DNA of 5,518 bases from assembly GCA_022013615.1 (NCBI GenBank), contig JAKLQB010000407.1:1-5518 (forward strand), written 5' to 3'. The translations under genes were made by a program, and so were the position numbers. This document shows positions 1 to 5,518 of this stretch, in pieces (position 1 is the first letter of the stretch; each line of letters starts with the position of its first letter). Origin of the DNA: Desulfobacterales bacterium. Its GTDB lineage: Bacteria; Desulfobacterota; DSM-4660; Desulfatiglandales; Desulfatiglandaceae. The notes below the pieces were generated by a model. That model made no database searches. It had not been told where the DNA came from and worked only from the letters and a program-made list of their open reading frames with translations.

Positions 1-2016
1 ATCAACCACAAGACGCCAGACACGATTAAGAAATCGGTATGATCCCTCCACCCCCTGATCATTCCATTCCAGGTCTTTCTCAGGCGGCGAAGCAAATAGA
101 CAGAACATTCGAACTGTATCCGCACCATACCTGTTCAGTAAACCCTCAGGATCCACCACATTTCGTTTGGACTTGGACATTTTGACCGTGTTGCCGATCA
201 TCACTTCGGCCTGGCAGTGTACGCACCGGCCGTCCTTGACTTCGTCAGGGTAAAGGTATCCATGGGTCTGGCATTCCTCAGTTTCCTTGCACACCATCCC
301 CTGGGTTAACAGCCTGGTAAATGGCTCAGCTATTTTTAGATGCCCAAAATCTTTAAGCACTCTTGTGTAGAAACGCGAATAAAGAAGATGAAGGATGGCA
401 TGCTCAATGCCACCGATATACTGATCCACGGGCATCCAATAGTCCACACTCTTTGAGTCGAGGGGCCCTTTATCGTAATCGGGGCAGGTGTATCGATCAA
501 AATACCAGGAGGATTCCACAAAGGTATCCATGGTATCTGTTTCACGTCTTGCCTTTCCCTGACATTTGGGGCAGGTTGTTTCATAAAAGGATGCCTCAAA
601 TGGCAGGGGGGACCCGCCGTTAGGTCTCATGTCCAGATCCAGAGGAAGAACGACAGGGAGATCCTCCTCTGGAACTGGAACCGCACCACATTTCTCGCAG
701 TATATAATCGGGATTGGAGTCCCCCAGTATCTTTGCCGCGATATGCCCCAGTCCCGGATTCTGAAATTCACTGTTTTGGAACCCAACCCTTTTGAATCCA
801 GATATTCAGCAATGCTATCCAATGCCTCCAGGTTACGCTGTCCATTAAAAGGGCCGGAATTGACCAGAATCCCTTCATCCACGTAGGCCTCTGTCATAGT
901 TTCTTCATTAAGATCCCGGTCCTCTGGTTTGATCACAACTCTGAGGGAAAGGTTATACTTCCTGGCAAACTCAAAATCCCTCTGGTCGTGCGTTGGAACG
1001 GCCATAATGGCCCCTGTGCCGTAATCAAACAGGACAAAATTAGCCACATATATGGGTATCTGTTCCTCAGTCGCAGGATTGAGACAGTATCTCCCGGTAA
1101 ACACCCCCTCTTTCACCGTGAGATCTGCTGTGCGCATGAAGGTGTCCATTCTGAGGGTTCGCTCCACGAATTCCGCAACTTCCTTCTCCTGGGGCAGCCC
1201 CTTCACCATTTCCTTAACCATCGGGTGTTCGGGAGCAAAGCACATAAAGGTTGCCCCGAAAACTGTATCCTGTCGAGTGGTGAAAACCTCAACAACCTCA
1301 TCTGAGCCAACCAGTGGAAATCGGATGGTGGCGCCATAGCTCTTTCCGATCCAGTTCCTCTGCATTGTCAACACCCTGTCGGGCCATCCCGGGAGTTCAT
1401 CGCAGTAATTCAGGATATCATCTGCGTAAGCAGTTATTTTCAGGAACCAACTGTCCATCTCCTTAATTGTCACTTCCTGATCTGTATGACGCCAGCAACA
1501 ACCGTTTTCTACCTGTTCGTTTGCAAGGACGCTCTGGCATTTATCACACCAGTTGACGTAGGTCCTCTTTTTATAGGCCAGGCCTTTCTCATACATCTTC
1601 AGGAATATGAGCTGTTCCCAGCGGTAATAGTCTGGATCACAGGTGGCCAGCTCTCGGTCCCAATCATAGCTGAAACCCATTCTCTTGAGTTGGCTTTTCA
1701 TGGCCTCTATATTTGCTTTGGTCCACTGGGCCGGATGCGTGTTATTCTCAATGGCCGCATTCTCCGCAGGCATTCCAAAGGCGTCCCATCCCATGGGATG
1801 AAGCACATTTTTACCACACATCCTCTTATATCTCGCCACTACATCGCCAATGGTATAATTCCGTACGTGCCCCATATGGATTTTACCTGAAGGGTACGGA
1901 AACATCTCCAGCAGGTAATATTTCTCTTTAGACGGGTCTTCAAAGACTTTGAATAGATTGTCCTTTTCCCAGGATTTTTGCCATTTGGCTTCCAGTTTCT
2001 GCGGATTATATTTCAT
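1..2016 (-). CDS. leuS: Leucyl-tRNA synthetase, N-terminal 672 residues (3' end outside window)
   Basis: Class I aminoacyl-tRNA synthetase that charges tRNA-Leu with leucine in the cytoplasm. The frame is open from the ATG at 2016 to the left edge. Visible in order: the HIGH-type motif HMGH (residues 47-50); a zinc-knuckle-like C157-x2-C160 with C174-W-R-H177; the CP1 editing domain with its T-rich segment TTRQDT (246-251) and the editing aspartate in HDQRD (D344); further pairs C440/C443 and C482/C485; a small Cys/His insertion (C582, H585, C598, C601) just before KMSKS (612-616); and the start of the anticodon-binding domain ([15 protein letters not shown]). Bacterial LeuRS is usually about 820-870 residues, so roughly 150-200 are missing because of the window edge, not because of a mutation. 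The start is supported by AAGGA ten bases upstream (2027-2031) and by the typical opening [13 protein letters not shown]. It is the last gene visible in the rib-nusB run, 61 bp after nusB. The T-rich segment has Q where P is usual. Confidence 0.97.
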   Translation of the reverse strand, partial: MKYNPQKLEAKWQKSWEKDNLFKVFEDPSKEKYYLLEMFPYPSGKIHMGHVRNYTIGDVVARYKRMCGKNVLHPMGWDAFGMPAENAAIENNTHPAQWTKANIEAMKSQLKRMGFSYDWDRELATCDPDYYRWEQLIFLKMYEKGLAYKKRTYVNWCDKCQSVLANEQVENGCCWRHTDQEVTIKEMDSWFLKITAYADDILNYCDELPGWPDRVLTMQRNWIGKSYGATIRFPLVGSDEVVEVFTTRQDTVFGATFMCFAPEHPMVKEMVKGLPQEKEVAEFVERTLRMDTFMRTADLTVKEGVFTGRYCLNPATEEQIPIYVANFVLFDYGTGAIMAVPTHDQRDFEFARKYNLSLRVVIKPEDRDLNEETMTEAYVDEGILVNSGPFNGQRNLEALDSIAEYLDSKGLGSKTVNFRIRDWGISRQRYWGTPIPIIYCEKCGAVPVPEEDLPVVLPLDLDMRPNGGSPLPFEASFYETTCPKCQGKARRETDTMDTFVESSWYFDRYTCPDYDKGPLDSKSVDYWMPVDQYIGGIEHAILHLLYSRFYTRVLKDFGHLKIAEPFTRLLTQGMVCKETEECQTHGYLYPDEVKDGRCVHCQAEVMIGNTVKMSKSKRNVVDPEGLLNRYGADTVRMFCLFASPPEKDLEWNDQGVEGSYRFLNRVWRLVVD

Positions 2017-2026
2017 AGTCAGGTTT

Positions 2027-2031
2027 TCCTT
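2027..2031 (-). promoter_or_regulatory. Ribosome binding site of leuS
   Basis: AAGGA on the minus strand lies ten bases before the leuS ATG. It is a moderate Shine-Dalgarno match at slightly long spacing, and it supports the start at 2016. It sits just downstream of the heptad repeat. Confidence 0.55.
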
Positions 2032-2047
2032 CAGTAACTTGAAATAG

Positions 2048-2082
2048 TTCTGTCTTCTAAATTCTGACTCCTGATTCCTAAT
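2048..2082. repeat. Five tandem degenerate 7-bp repeats (consensus TTCTGAC / GTCAGAA)
   Basis: On the plus strand the units are TTCTGTC, TTCTAAA, TTCTGAC, TCCTGAT and TCCTAAT, 35 bases in perfect 7-base register. Positions 2 to 4 are always T or C, C, T, and only a few bases vary. On the coding strand this reads as a purine-rich run of the GTCAGAA / ATCAGGA kind. The array fills most of the nusB-leuS spacer and includes the nusB stop codon (2078-2080). From memory, similar CAGGAGTCAG-type low-complexity spacers occur in deltaproteobacterial genomes, but I cannot verify that here. Function is unknown; it may be a spreading or slippage-derived repeat. Confidence 0.7.
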
Positions 2083-2503
2083 CTTTCAACCGGCCTTGCT
2101 GCAGCAGCGTGTTGTAAATGTTATCCAGTATGCCGTTTATAAAGCTGGCCGAATCCTCCCCTCCGAATTTCTTTCCTATTTCAACCGCCTCATCAATGGA
2201 AACTTTTGGCGGGATATCTTCCATAAATAAAATCTCAAAGGCAGCCAGCCTTAAAATGCATTTATCCAGTCGGGCCATTCTTACCAGTCGCCAATTTTTG
2301 GATGCACTGACAATAAGGGCATCCAACTCATCTTGATTCTCACAAACACCCTGAACCAACTGCGCTGAAAAAGGTCTGATTGATTCCCGTGAATGAAAAT
2401 TTTCACATATCAGGTCAAAGACCTCACGGGGGTCGCCAGGGCTAAACTCCAAATGAAAAAGAGCCTGGATAGCAAGCTCTCGGGCTCTTCGTCTTCTACC
2501 CAT
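2078..2503 (-). CDS. nusB: Transcription antitermination factor NusB
   Basis: Small all-helical RNA-binding protein. With NusE (ribosomal protein S10) it binds boxA RNA in rRNA leaders and helps form the antitermination complex. The 141 residues match the usual family length. The basic N-terminus [16 protein letters not shown], the central block at about 70-90 ([21 protein letters not shown] region), the [12 protein letters not shown] stretch (103-114) and the ending [11 protein letters not shown] (119-129) are all characteristic. It lies 22 bp after ribH, the common bacterial ribH-nusB pairing, so it is very probably co-transcribed with the rib genes. Only a weak Shine-Dalgarno (an AGG about 14 bases upstream, followed by an A-rich stretch) precedes the ATG. 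Its last codons and stop overlap the heptad repeat, so the exact C-terminus may have been shaped by that repeat. Confidence 0.96.
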   Translation of the reverse strand: MGRRRRARELAIQALFHLEFSPGDPREVFDLICENFHSRESIRPFSAQLVQGVCENQDELDALIVSASKNWRLVRMARLDKCILRLAAFEILFMEDIPPKVSIDEAVEIGKKFGGEDSASFINGILDNIYNTLLQQGRLKD

Positions 2504-2525
2504 TTTTTTAGTAAAATGCCTAACC

Positions 2526-2993
2526 CTATTCCAATTCCTTAAACAGGTTGACCATTTCTATAGCGGCCATAGCACCATCATACCCCTTGTTTCCTGATTT
2601 AGATCCCGCCCTTTCAATGGCCTGTTCAAGGTTGTCGGTTGTCAGAACACCAAAGGTAACAGGGATCCTGCTTTCCAATGCAACACTGGCGATGCCCTTG
2701 GAAACCTCTGCGGCTACGTAATCAAAATGCGGTGTTGACCCCCTGATAACTGCGCCAAGGCATATCACGGCATCATACCGACCACTCTCGGCCAACTTTT
2801 TGGCCGTCAGAGGTATCTCAAAAGCCCCTGGCACCTTGATTACGGAGACCTGTTCCTCAGTTGCCCCATGCCTCAAAAGGGCGTCCATGGCCCCTTCCAC
2901 CAGCCTTGAGCTAATGAAATCGTTAAAACGACTCACAACGATTCCAAACTTAAATCCTTCCGCCGATAACTGACCTTCTAACACTCTGGGCAT
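2526..2993 (-). CDS. ribH: 6,7-dimethyl-8-ribityllumazine synthase
   Basis: Condenses 5-amino-6-ribitylamino-uracil with 3,4-dihydroxy-2-butanone 4-phosphate to give lumazine, the penultimate step of riboflavin synthesis. Family members assemble as pentamers or 60-mer capsids in the cytoplasm. The 155 residues are the standard length. Signature segments: SRFN (21-24, the aromatic residue stacking on the pyrimidine), VPGAFEIP (54-61), [14 protein letters not shown] (80-93) with the catalytic-type His 89, FGVLTTD (114-120), and [11 protein letters not shown] (127-137) with R128 and K136 of the phosphate site. No key residue is missing. The ATG is preceded by a strong AGGGGG (2999-3004) five bases away. 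It follows ribBA by 19 bp and precedes nusB by 22 bp, which fits tight operon packing. Confidence 0.98.
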   Translation of the reverse strand: MPRVLEGQLSAEGFKFGIVVSRFNDFISSRLVEGAMDALLRHGATEEQVSVIKVPGAFEIPLTAKKLAESGRYDAVICLGAVIRGSTPHFDYVAAEVSKGIASVALESRIPVTFGVLTTDNLEQAIERAGSKSGNKGYDGAMAAIEMVNLFKELE

Positions 2994-2998
2994 AATAT

Positions 2999-3004
2999 CC
3001 CCCT
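2999..3004 (-). promoter_or_regulatory. Ribosome binding site of ribH
   Basis: AGGGGG on the minus strand lies five bases before the ribH ATG, in the 19-bp gap after the ribBA stop codon. It fixes the start at 2993. Confidence 0.6.
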
Positions 3005-3012
3005 GTATTTAG

Positions 3013-4221
3013 TTACTTATCTAGAACGTTCATAAGATGCCCAAGTTTTTGACACTTGGTTAACAAATATTTTCTGTTTTCCGGCCTTGGCTCAATTTCA
3101 ATCGGGACACGCCCGGTTACCTGTAGATTATATCCTTCCAGGCCGATAATTTTTCTGGGATTATTGGTAATCAGCTTCATCTTGCGCACACCAAGGGCAA
3201 CAAGAATCTGGGCACCCACTCCGTAGTCCCGTAGATCAGGATCGAAACCTAACTGCTCATTGGCCTCCACCGTATCAAAACCTTCGTCCTGGAGTTTATA
3301 AGCTTTTAACTTGTTTACGAGTCCAATACCCCTGCCTTCCTGGTGGAGATACAATATGACACCCAGGCCTTCCTCCTGAACCATTTCCATGGCTCTTTTT
3401 AGCTGTTCTCCACAATCACAGCGATATGAACCGAATACATCCCCGGTGAGGCATTCGGAATGCACTCTCACCATAACTTCTCTGTCAGGATCGATATTCC
3501 CTTTCACCAGGGCCAGGTGTTCATAATCATCAATGTCGTTTGAAAAAGCAATAGCCTTGAATTCGCCATAAGGCGTAGGCAGGATCGTCTCTGCTGCACT
3601 GTGCACGAAGGATTCCGTCTGCATCCGATAGGCAATGATATCGGCCACCGCTGCAATTTTCAGGTCGTGTTTTTTAGAAAATTTTTCAATATCAGGCATG
3701 CGCGCCATGGTGCCATCTTCATTCATAATCTCGCAGATCACAGCAGCTTCCCTCAGACCTGCAAGACGGGCCAGATCGACTGAACCCTCTGTCTGACCTG
3801 TCCTGAACAAAACACCTCCCCTACGGGCCCTCAGTGGGAATACATGCCCGGGCTGGATAAGGTCTTCGGGCCTGGCATCCTCTGCCACGGCAGTCAGGGT
3901 GGTGTGGGCCCTGTCAGCAGCAGAAATGCCCGTTGTAACTCCCTGCCGCGCCTCGATGGAAACCGTAAAAGCGGTTTGATATGGTGAACGGTTGTCATAG
4001 ACCATTAAAGGGAGCTTTAGCTTTTCCACGATTTCCGGACTCAAGGCAAGGCAGATAAGACCGCGGCCGTACCTGGCCATAAAATTAATAGCCTCTGGCG
4101 TCACCTTTTCAGCGGCTATAGTGAGGTCACCCTCATTCTCCCTGGCCTCATCATCCACAAGGATTATCATCTTTCCCTGTCTTAGATCTTCCAGCACTTC
4201 CTTTACACTCGCTATGGGCAT
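3013..4221 (-). CDS. ribBA: Bifunctional 3,4-dihydroxy-2-butanone 4-phosphate synthase / GTP cyclohydrolase II
   Basis: Fusion of the two entry enzymes of riboflavin synthesis. Residues 1-200 are the DHBP synthase domain (ribulose 5-phosphate to the four-carbon unit plus formate). About 205-400 are the GTP cyclohydrolase II domain (GTP to the diaminopyrimidine). DHBP synthase landmarks: RENEGD (27-32), [10 protein letters not shown] (96-105), HVFPLRA (126-132) and [12 protein letters not shown] (163-174). Cyclohydrolase landmarks: zinc cysteines C257, C268 and C270 in the [16 protein letters not shown] stretch, QEGRGIGL (294-301), ANEQLGFD (320-327) and TNNPRK (352-357). The 402-residue length is normal. 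Oddity: the position of the metal-binding His (E. coli RibB H153, by an ungapped offset of ten) is Gln 143, and the usual DDEDREN reads DDEAREN (A26). I chose the ATG at 4221 over an in-frame GTG at 4230: it gives the family-like start MPIAS and has GGTGA at good spacing. It begins one base after the ribE stop, so translational coupling is likely. Confidence 0.97.
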   Translation of the reverse strand: MPIASVKEVLEDLRQGKMIILVDDEARENEGDLTIAAEKVTPEAINFMARYGRGLICLALSPEIVEKLKLPLMVYDNRSPYQTAFTVSIEARQGVTTGISAADRAHTTLTAVAEDARPEDLIQPGHVFPLRARRGGVLFRTGQTEGSVDLARLAGLREAAVICEIMNEDGTMARMPDIEKFSKKHDLKIAAVADIIAYRMQTESFVHSAAETILPTPYGEFKAIAFSNDIDDYEHLALVKGNIDPDREVMVRVHSECLTGDVFGSYRCDCGEQLKRAMEMVQEEGLGVILYLHQEGRGIGLVNKLKAYKLQDEGFDTVEANEQLGFDPDLRDYGVGAQILVALGVRKMKLITNNPRKIIGLEGYNLQVTGRVPIEIEPRPENRKYLLTKCQKLGHLMNVLDK

Positions 4222-4222
4222 T

Positions 4223-4885
4223 TTAATCACCGAACCCCTGTTTTATAAGCATTTCCATGTCAACACCAGATTTGGAGCCTTCAGTACGGGTTGACCTGTC
4301 TTTGGAAAGAAACTTCTCTATATATTTTCCAATCAAATCTGTTTCTATATTGACCAGGTCCCCGACCTTTTTTCTCAGCAGCGTCGTCTCCACGCCGGTC
4401 TGGGGGATGATGTTTACTTCAAAAAATCTCGCCTCACATTGGTTAATTGTTAAACTGATCCCATCTACCGCAATAGAGCCCTTTTCAATGGTATAGCGAG
4501 AAAGTCCCCTGTCTATGCCTATCCTGAGTCGCCACGATTTGTGCTGCGATTCTTTTTTTAGTATTTTGCCAATTCCATCCACATGACCCAAAACCAGATG
4601 GCCTCCCAAACGATCTGTCAGGCGCAATGCCCGTTCCAAATTCACCAAATCGCCCTGTCTCAATAAACTGATGGTGCTTCGAGAAACGGTCTCTTTAGAA
4701 ACATCCACACAAACAGAACCTTCAGATACGTCTGTCACCGTAAGGCAAACACCGTCAACACAGATACTGTCTCCCACGCGGCAATCGGTCATTTGGAAAA
4801 GCGGTGCAACGGTCAACTCCATGTCATCACGGAGATGCCGAATGACCTTTACCTTACCAATACCTTCTATTAGCCCTGTGAACAT
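4223..4885 (-). CDS. ribE: Riboflavin synthase, alpha chain
   Basis: Catalyses the dismutation of two lumazine molecules into riboflavin and 5-amino-6-ribitylamino-uracil, the last step of the pathway. It is a homotrimer of two-barrel subunits. The start MFTGLIEGIG is the canonical N-terminus. Two lumazine-binding repeats are visible: about 1-97 (GDSICVDGVCLTVT, then LTDRLGGHLVLGH) and about 98-193 (KGSIAVDGISLTI, then KKVGDLVNIETDLIGKYIEKFL). H101, K135, S144 and T146 line up with E. coli H102, K137, S146 and T148 of the active site. The 220 residues include a short C-terminal tail beyond the second barrel, ending FGD. No Shine-Dalgarno is evident before the ATG (the upstream bases are TATAAAAAACAGTCAA), which is unusual beside ribH. 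It follows ribD after a 138-bp gap and overlaps the ribBA translation signal. The symbol ribC is used for the same gene in some species. Confidence 0.97.
   Translation of the reverse strand: MFTGLIEGIGKVKVIRHLRDDMELTVAPLFQMTDCRVGDSICVDGVCLTVTDVSEGSVCVDVSKETVSRSTISLLRQGDLVNLERALRLTDRLGGHLVLGHVDGIGKILKKESQHKSWRLRIGIDRGLSRYTIEKGSIAVDGISLTINQCEARFFEVNIIPQTGVETTLLRKKVGDLVNIETDLIGKYIEKFLSKDRSTRTEGSKSGVDMEMLIKQGFGD
4226..4231 (-). promoter_or_regulatory. Ribosome binding site deciding the ribBA start, inside the end of ribE
   Basis: GGTGAT on the minus strand matches the 3' part of the Shine-Dalgarno core and lies four bases before the ATG at 4221. It also forms the last two ribE codons just ahead of the TAA stop. 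The alternative GTG start (4228-4230) lies within this motif and has only AGGGG four bases upstream, so the ATG is preferred. The arrangement implies that ribosomes finishing ribE reinitiate on ribBA. Confidence 0.5.
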
Positions 4886-4904
4886 TTGACTGTTTTTTAT
4901 ACCG

Positions 4905-4929
4905 TAAATTCGCCCGCCTAAAGAATTTA
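4905..4929. repeat. Perfect 7-bp inverted repeat in the ribD-ribE gap
   Basis: TAAATTC (4905-4911) and GAATTTA (4923-4929) are exact reverse complements around an 11-base GC-rich loop. The repeat starts about 20 bases upstream of the ribE ATG. In RNA it would form an AT-rich, weak hairpin; in DNA it could be an operator half-site pair. A TATAAA box-like sequence (4930-4935, minus strand) directly abuts it on the upstream side, with a poor -35 candidate TTCAAA (4955-4960) at a long 19-base spacing. The inverted repeat is certain; any regulatory role is inference. Confidence 0.45.
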
Positions 4930-5023
4930 TTTATAGCCTAACGAGGAACCTGTATTTGAATATTTCCCTGACTTTGGGTGCAGAAACGGATTTTTTGGAT
5001 CCGGCAATATCTGATACGGACCA

Positions 5024-5518
5024 CTAATACTCCGGATAACCCACCATAAGGATATCGTCGTCAAATCGCCTGACATGGATATCTTTCAGAACCAGGCACT
5101 CATCCATCCTTTTTGATCCCGGACCTGCCGCCATGGGAACGCCATCTCCCCCTCCAAGAATCTTTGGGGCTTTGAAAATATAGAATTTATCGACCAGTCT
5201 TTCTCGCAGCATGGAACCCGTAATTAACGAGCCACCCTCCACCAGGAGGCTGGTCACTGACATTTTCCCCAGTATACCCATTAAGGCCGCTAAGTCAATC
5301 ATTCCGGTCTTCATGGGGCAGACGAGGGTTGAGACGCCTTTCTTTTGAAATCGCTTTAGATCTCGATCCCTCACCTGAGATCCAACAACAATAAGGGTAT
5401 CAGATGACGAATCATGATTCAAGAGTTTTGCATTCAGGGGCGTTCTCAAGTTGGTATCTACGATAATTCGCAAGGGGTCTTTACCGCAGGTCCGCTTAAG
5501 GCGAGCCGTAAGTAAAGG
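5024..5518 (-). CDS. ribD: RibD C-terminal reductase domain (5' end outside window)
   Basis: Bifunctional RibD deaminates the diaminopyrimidine product of GTP cyclohydrolase II (N-terminal CMP/dCMP-deaminase-like domain) and then reduces the ribosyl side chain with NADPH (C-terminal domain, dihydrofolate-reductase-like fold). Only the reductase half is in the window: 164 residues, open to the right edge. Landmarks in the visible part are the strand PLRIIVD (15-21), RTPLNAKLL (25-33), the nucleotide-binding LLVEGGS (91-97) and KAPKILGGG (116-124). A TTG at 5471-5473 could be mistaken for a start, but it encodes the Leu of the conserved PLRI strand and family-like sequence continues upstream (PLLTARL), so this is an interior codon. 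Full RibD is about 360-380 residues, so roughly 200 lie outside. It is the most upstream gene seen. The next gene, ribE, follows after 138 bp. Confidence 0.95.
   Translation of the reverse strand, partial: PLLTARLKRTCGKDPLRIIVDTNLRTPLNAKLLNHDSSSDTLIVVGSQVRDRDLKRFQKKGVSTLVCPMKTGMIDLAALMGILGKMSVTSLLVEGGSLITGSMLRERLVDKFYIFKAPKILGGGDGVPMAAGPGSKRMDECLVLKDIHVRRFDDDILMVGYPEY

Noticed and set aside
336..1931. Several plus- and minus-strand open frames of 70-134 codons within leuS
   Set aside because: They lie over a continuous 672-codon LeuRS frame with all family motifs and show no recognisable protein features, so they are shadow frames.
4400..4402. RibE Q162 in IPQT, where IPHT is common
   Set aside because: From memory this position also varies in characterised riboflavin synthases (for example IPET), and the active-site residues H101, K135, S144 and T146 are intact.
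2118..4889. Plus-strand open frames opposite nusB, ribBA and ribE
   Set aside because: Each is antisense to a well-supported gene, and their translations have no family-like motifs.
4987..5003. Terminator hairpin after ribD (CGGAT / ATCCG with a 7-base loop)
   Set aside because: The stem is only 5 bp and on the coding strand is followed by TTTCTG, not a T-run, so it is too weak to call a terminator.
4886..5023. FMN riboswitch (RFN element) ahead of ribE
   Set aside because: The gap is about the right length, but none of the conserved RFN blocks (such as the GGGGC start or the CCACCGGCGGT-type segment) can be found on either strand.
5024..5473. Short separate gene starting at the TTG at 5473
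   Set aside because: The frame continues upstream to the window edge with RibD-like sequence, and this TTG encodes a conserved Leu in the PLRI strand.

Overview
The window is one stretch of a single minus-strand operon, read from high to low coordinates: ribD (3' part, cut by the right edge), ribE, ribBA, ribH, nusB and leuS (5' part, cut by the left edge). All six reading frames are open and full-length where complete, base composition looks even, and no mobile element, CRISPR array or RNA gene is visible. The gene order and the style of the proteins (fused RibBA, a LeuRS with a compact Cys/His zinc-type insertion before KMSKS, and a heptad spacer repeat) suggest a deltaproteobacterium in the broad sense (Desulfobacterota-like). 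That assignment comes from recognition by eye, not from a search.

Layout: ribD C-terminal reductase domain (5024-5518); a 138-bp gap holding a perfect inverted repeat and a possible weak promoter (4886-5023); riboflavin synthase ribE (4223-4885); bifunctional ribBA (3013-4221), 1 nt after the ribE stop; lumazine synthase ribH (2526-2993), 19 nt further on; nusB (2078-2503), 22 nt further on; a 61-bp spacer made largely of five degenerate 7-bp repeats that run over the nusB stop codon; then leuS (1-2016), 672 codons visible.

The four rib genes together encode every dedicated enzymatic step of riboflavin synthesis except the dephosphorylation step. GTP is opened by the GTP cyclohydrolase II half of RibBA. 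RibD deaminates and reduces the product. The DHBP synthase half of RibBA makes the four-carbon unit from ribulose 5-phosphate. RibH condenses the two branches to lumazine, and RibE dismutates lumazine to riboflavin. nusB (antitermination) and leuS (leucyl-tRNA charging) follow as housekeeping passengers.

This is an ordinary biosynthetic and housekeeping region, and I do not see a new system in it. The points worth checking are a His-to-Gln change at a metal-ligand position of the DHBP synthase domain, the heptad repeat at the nusB end, and the ribD-ribE gap, where ribE also lacks a visible ribosome binding site.
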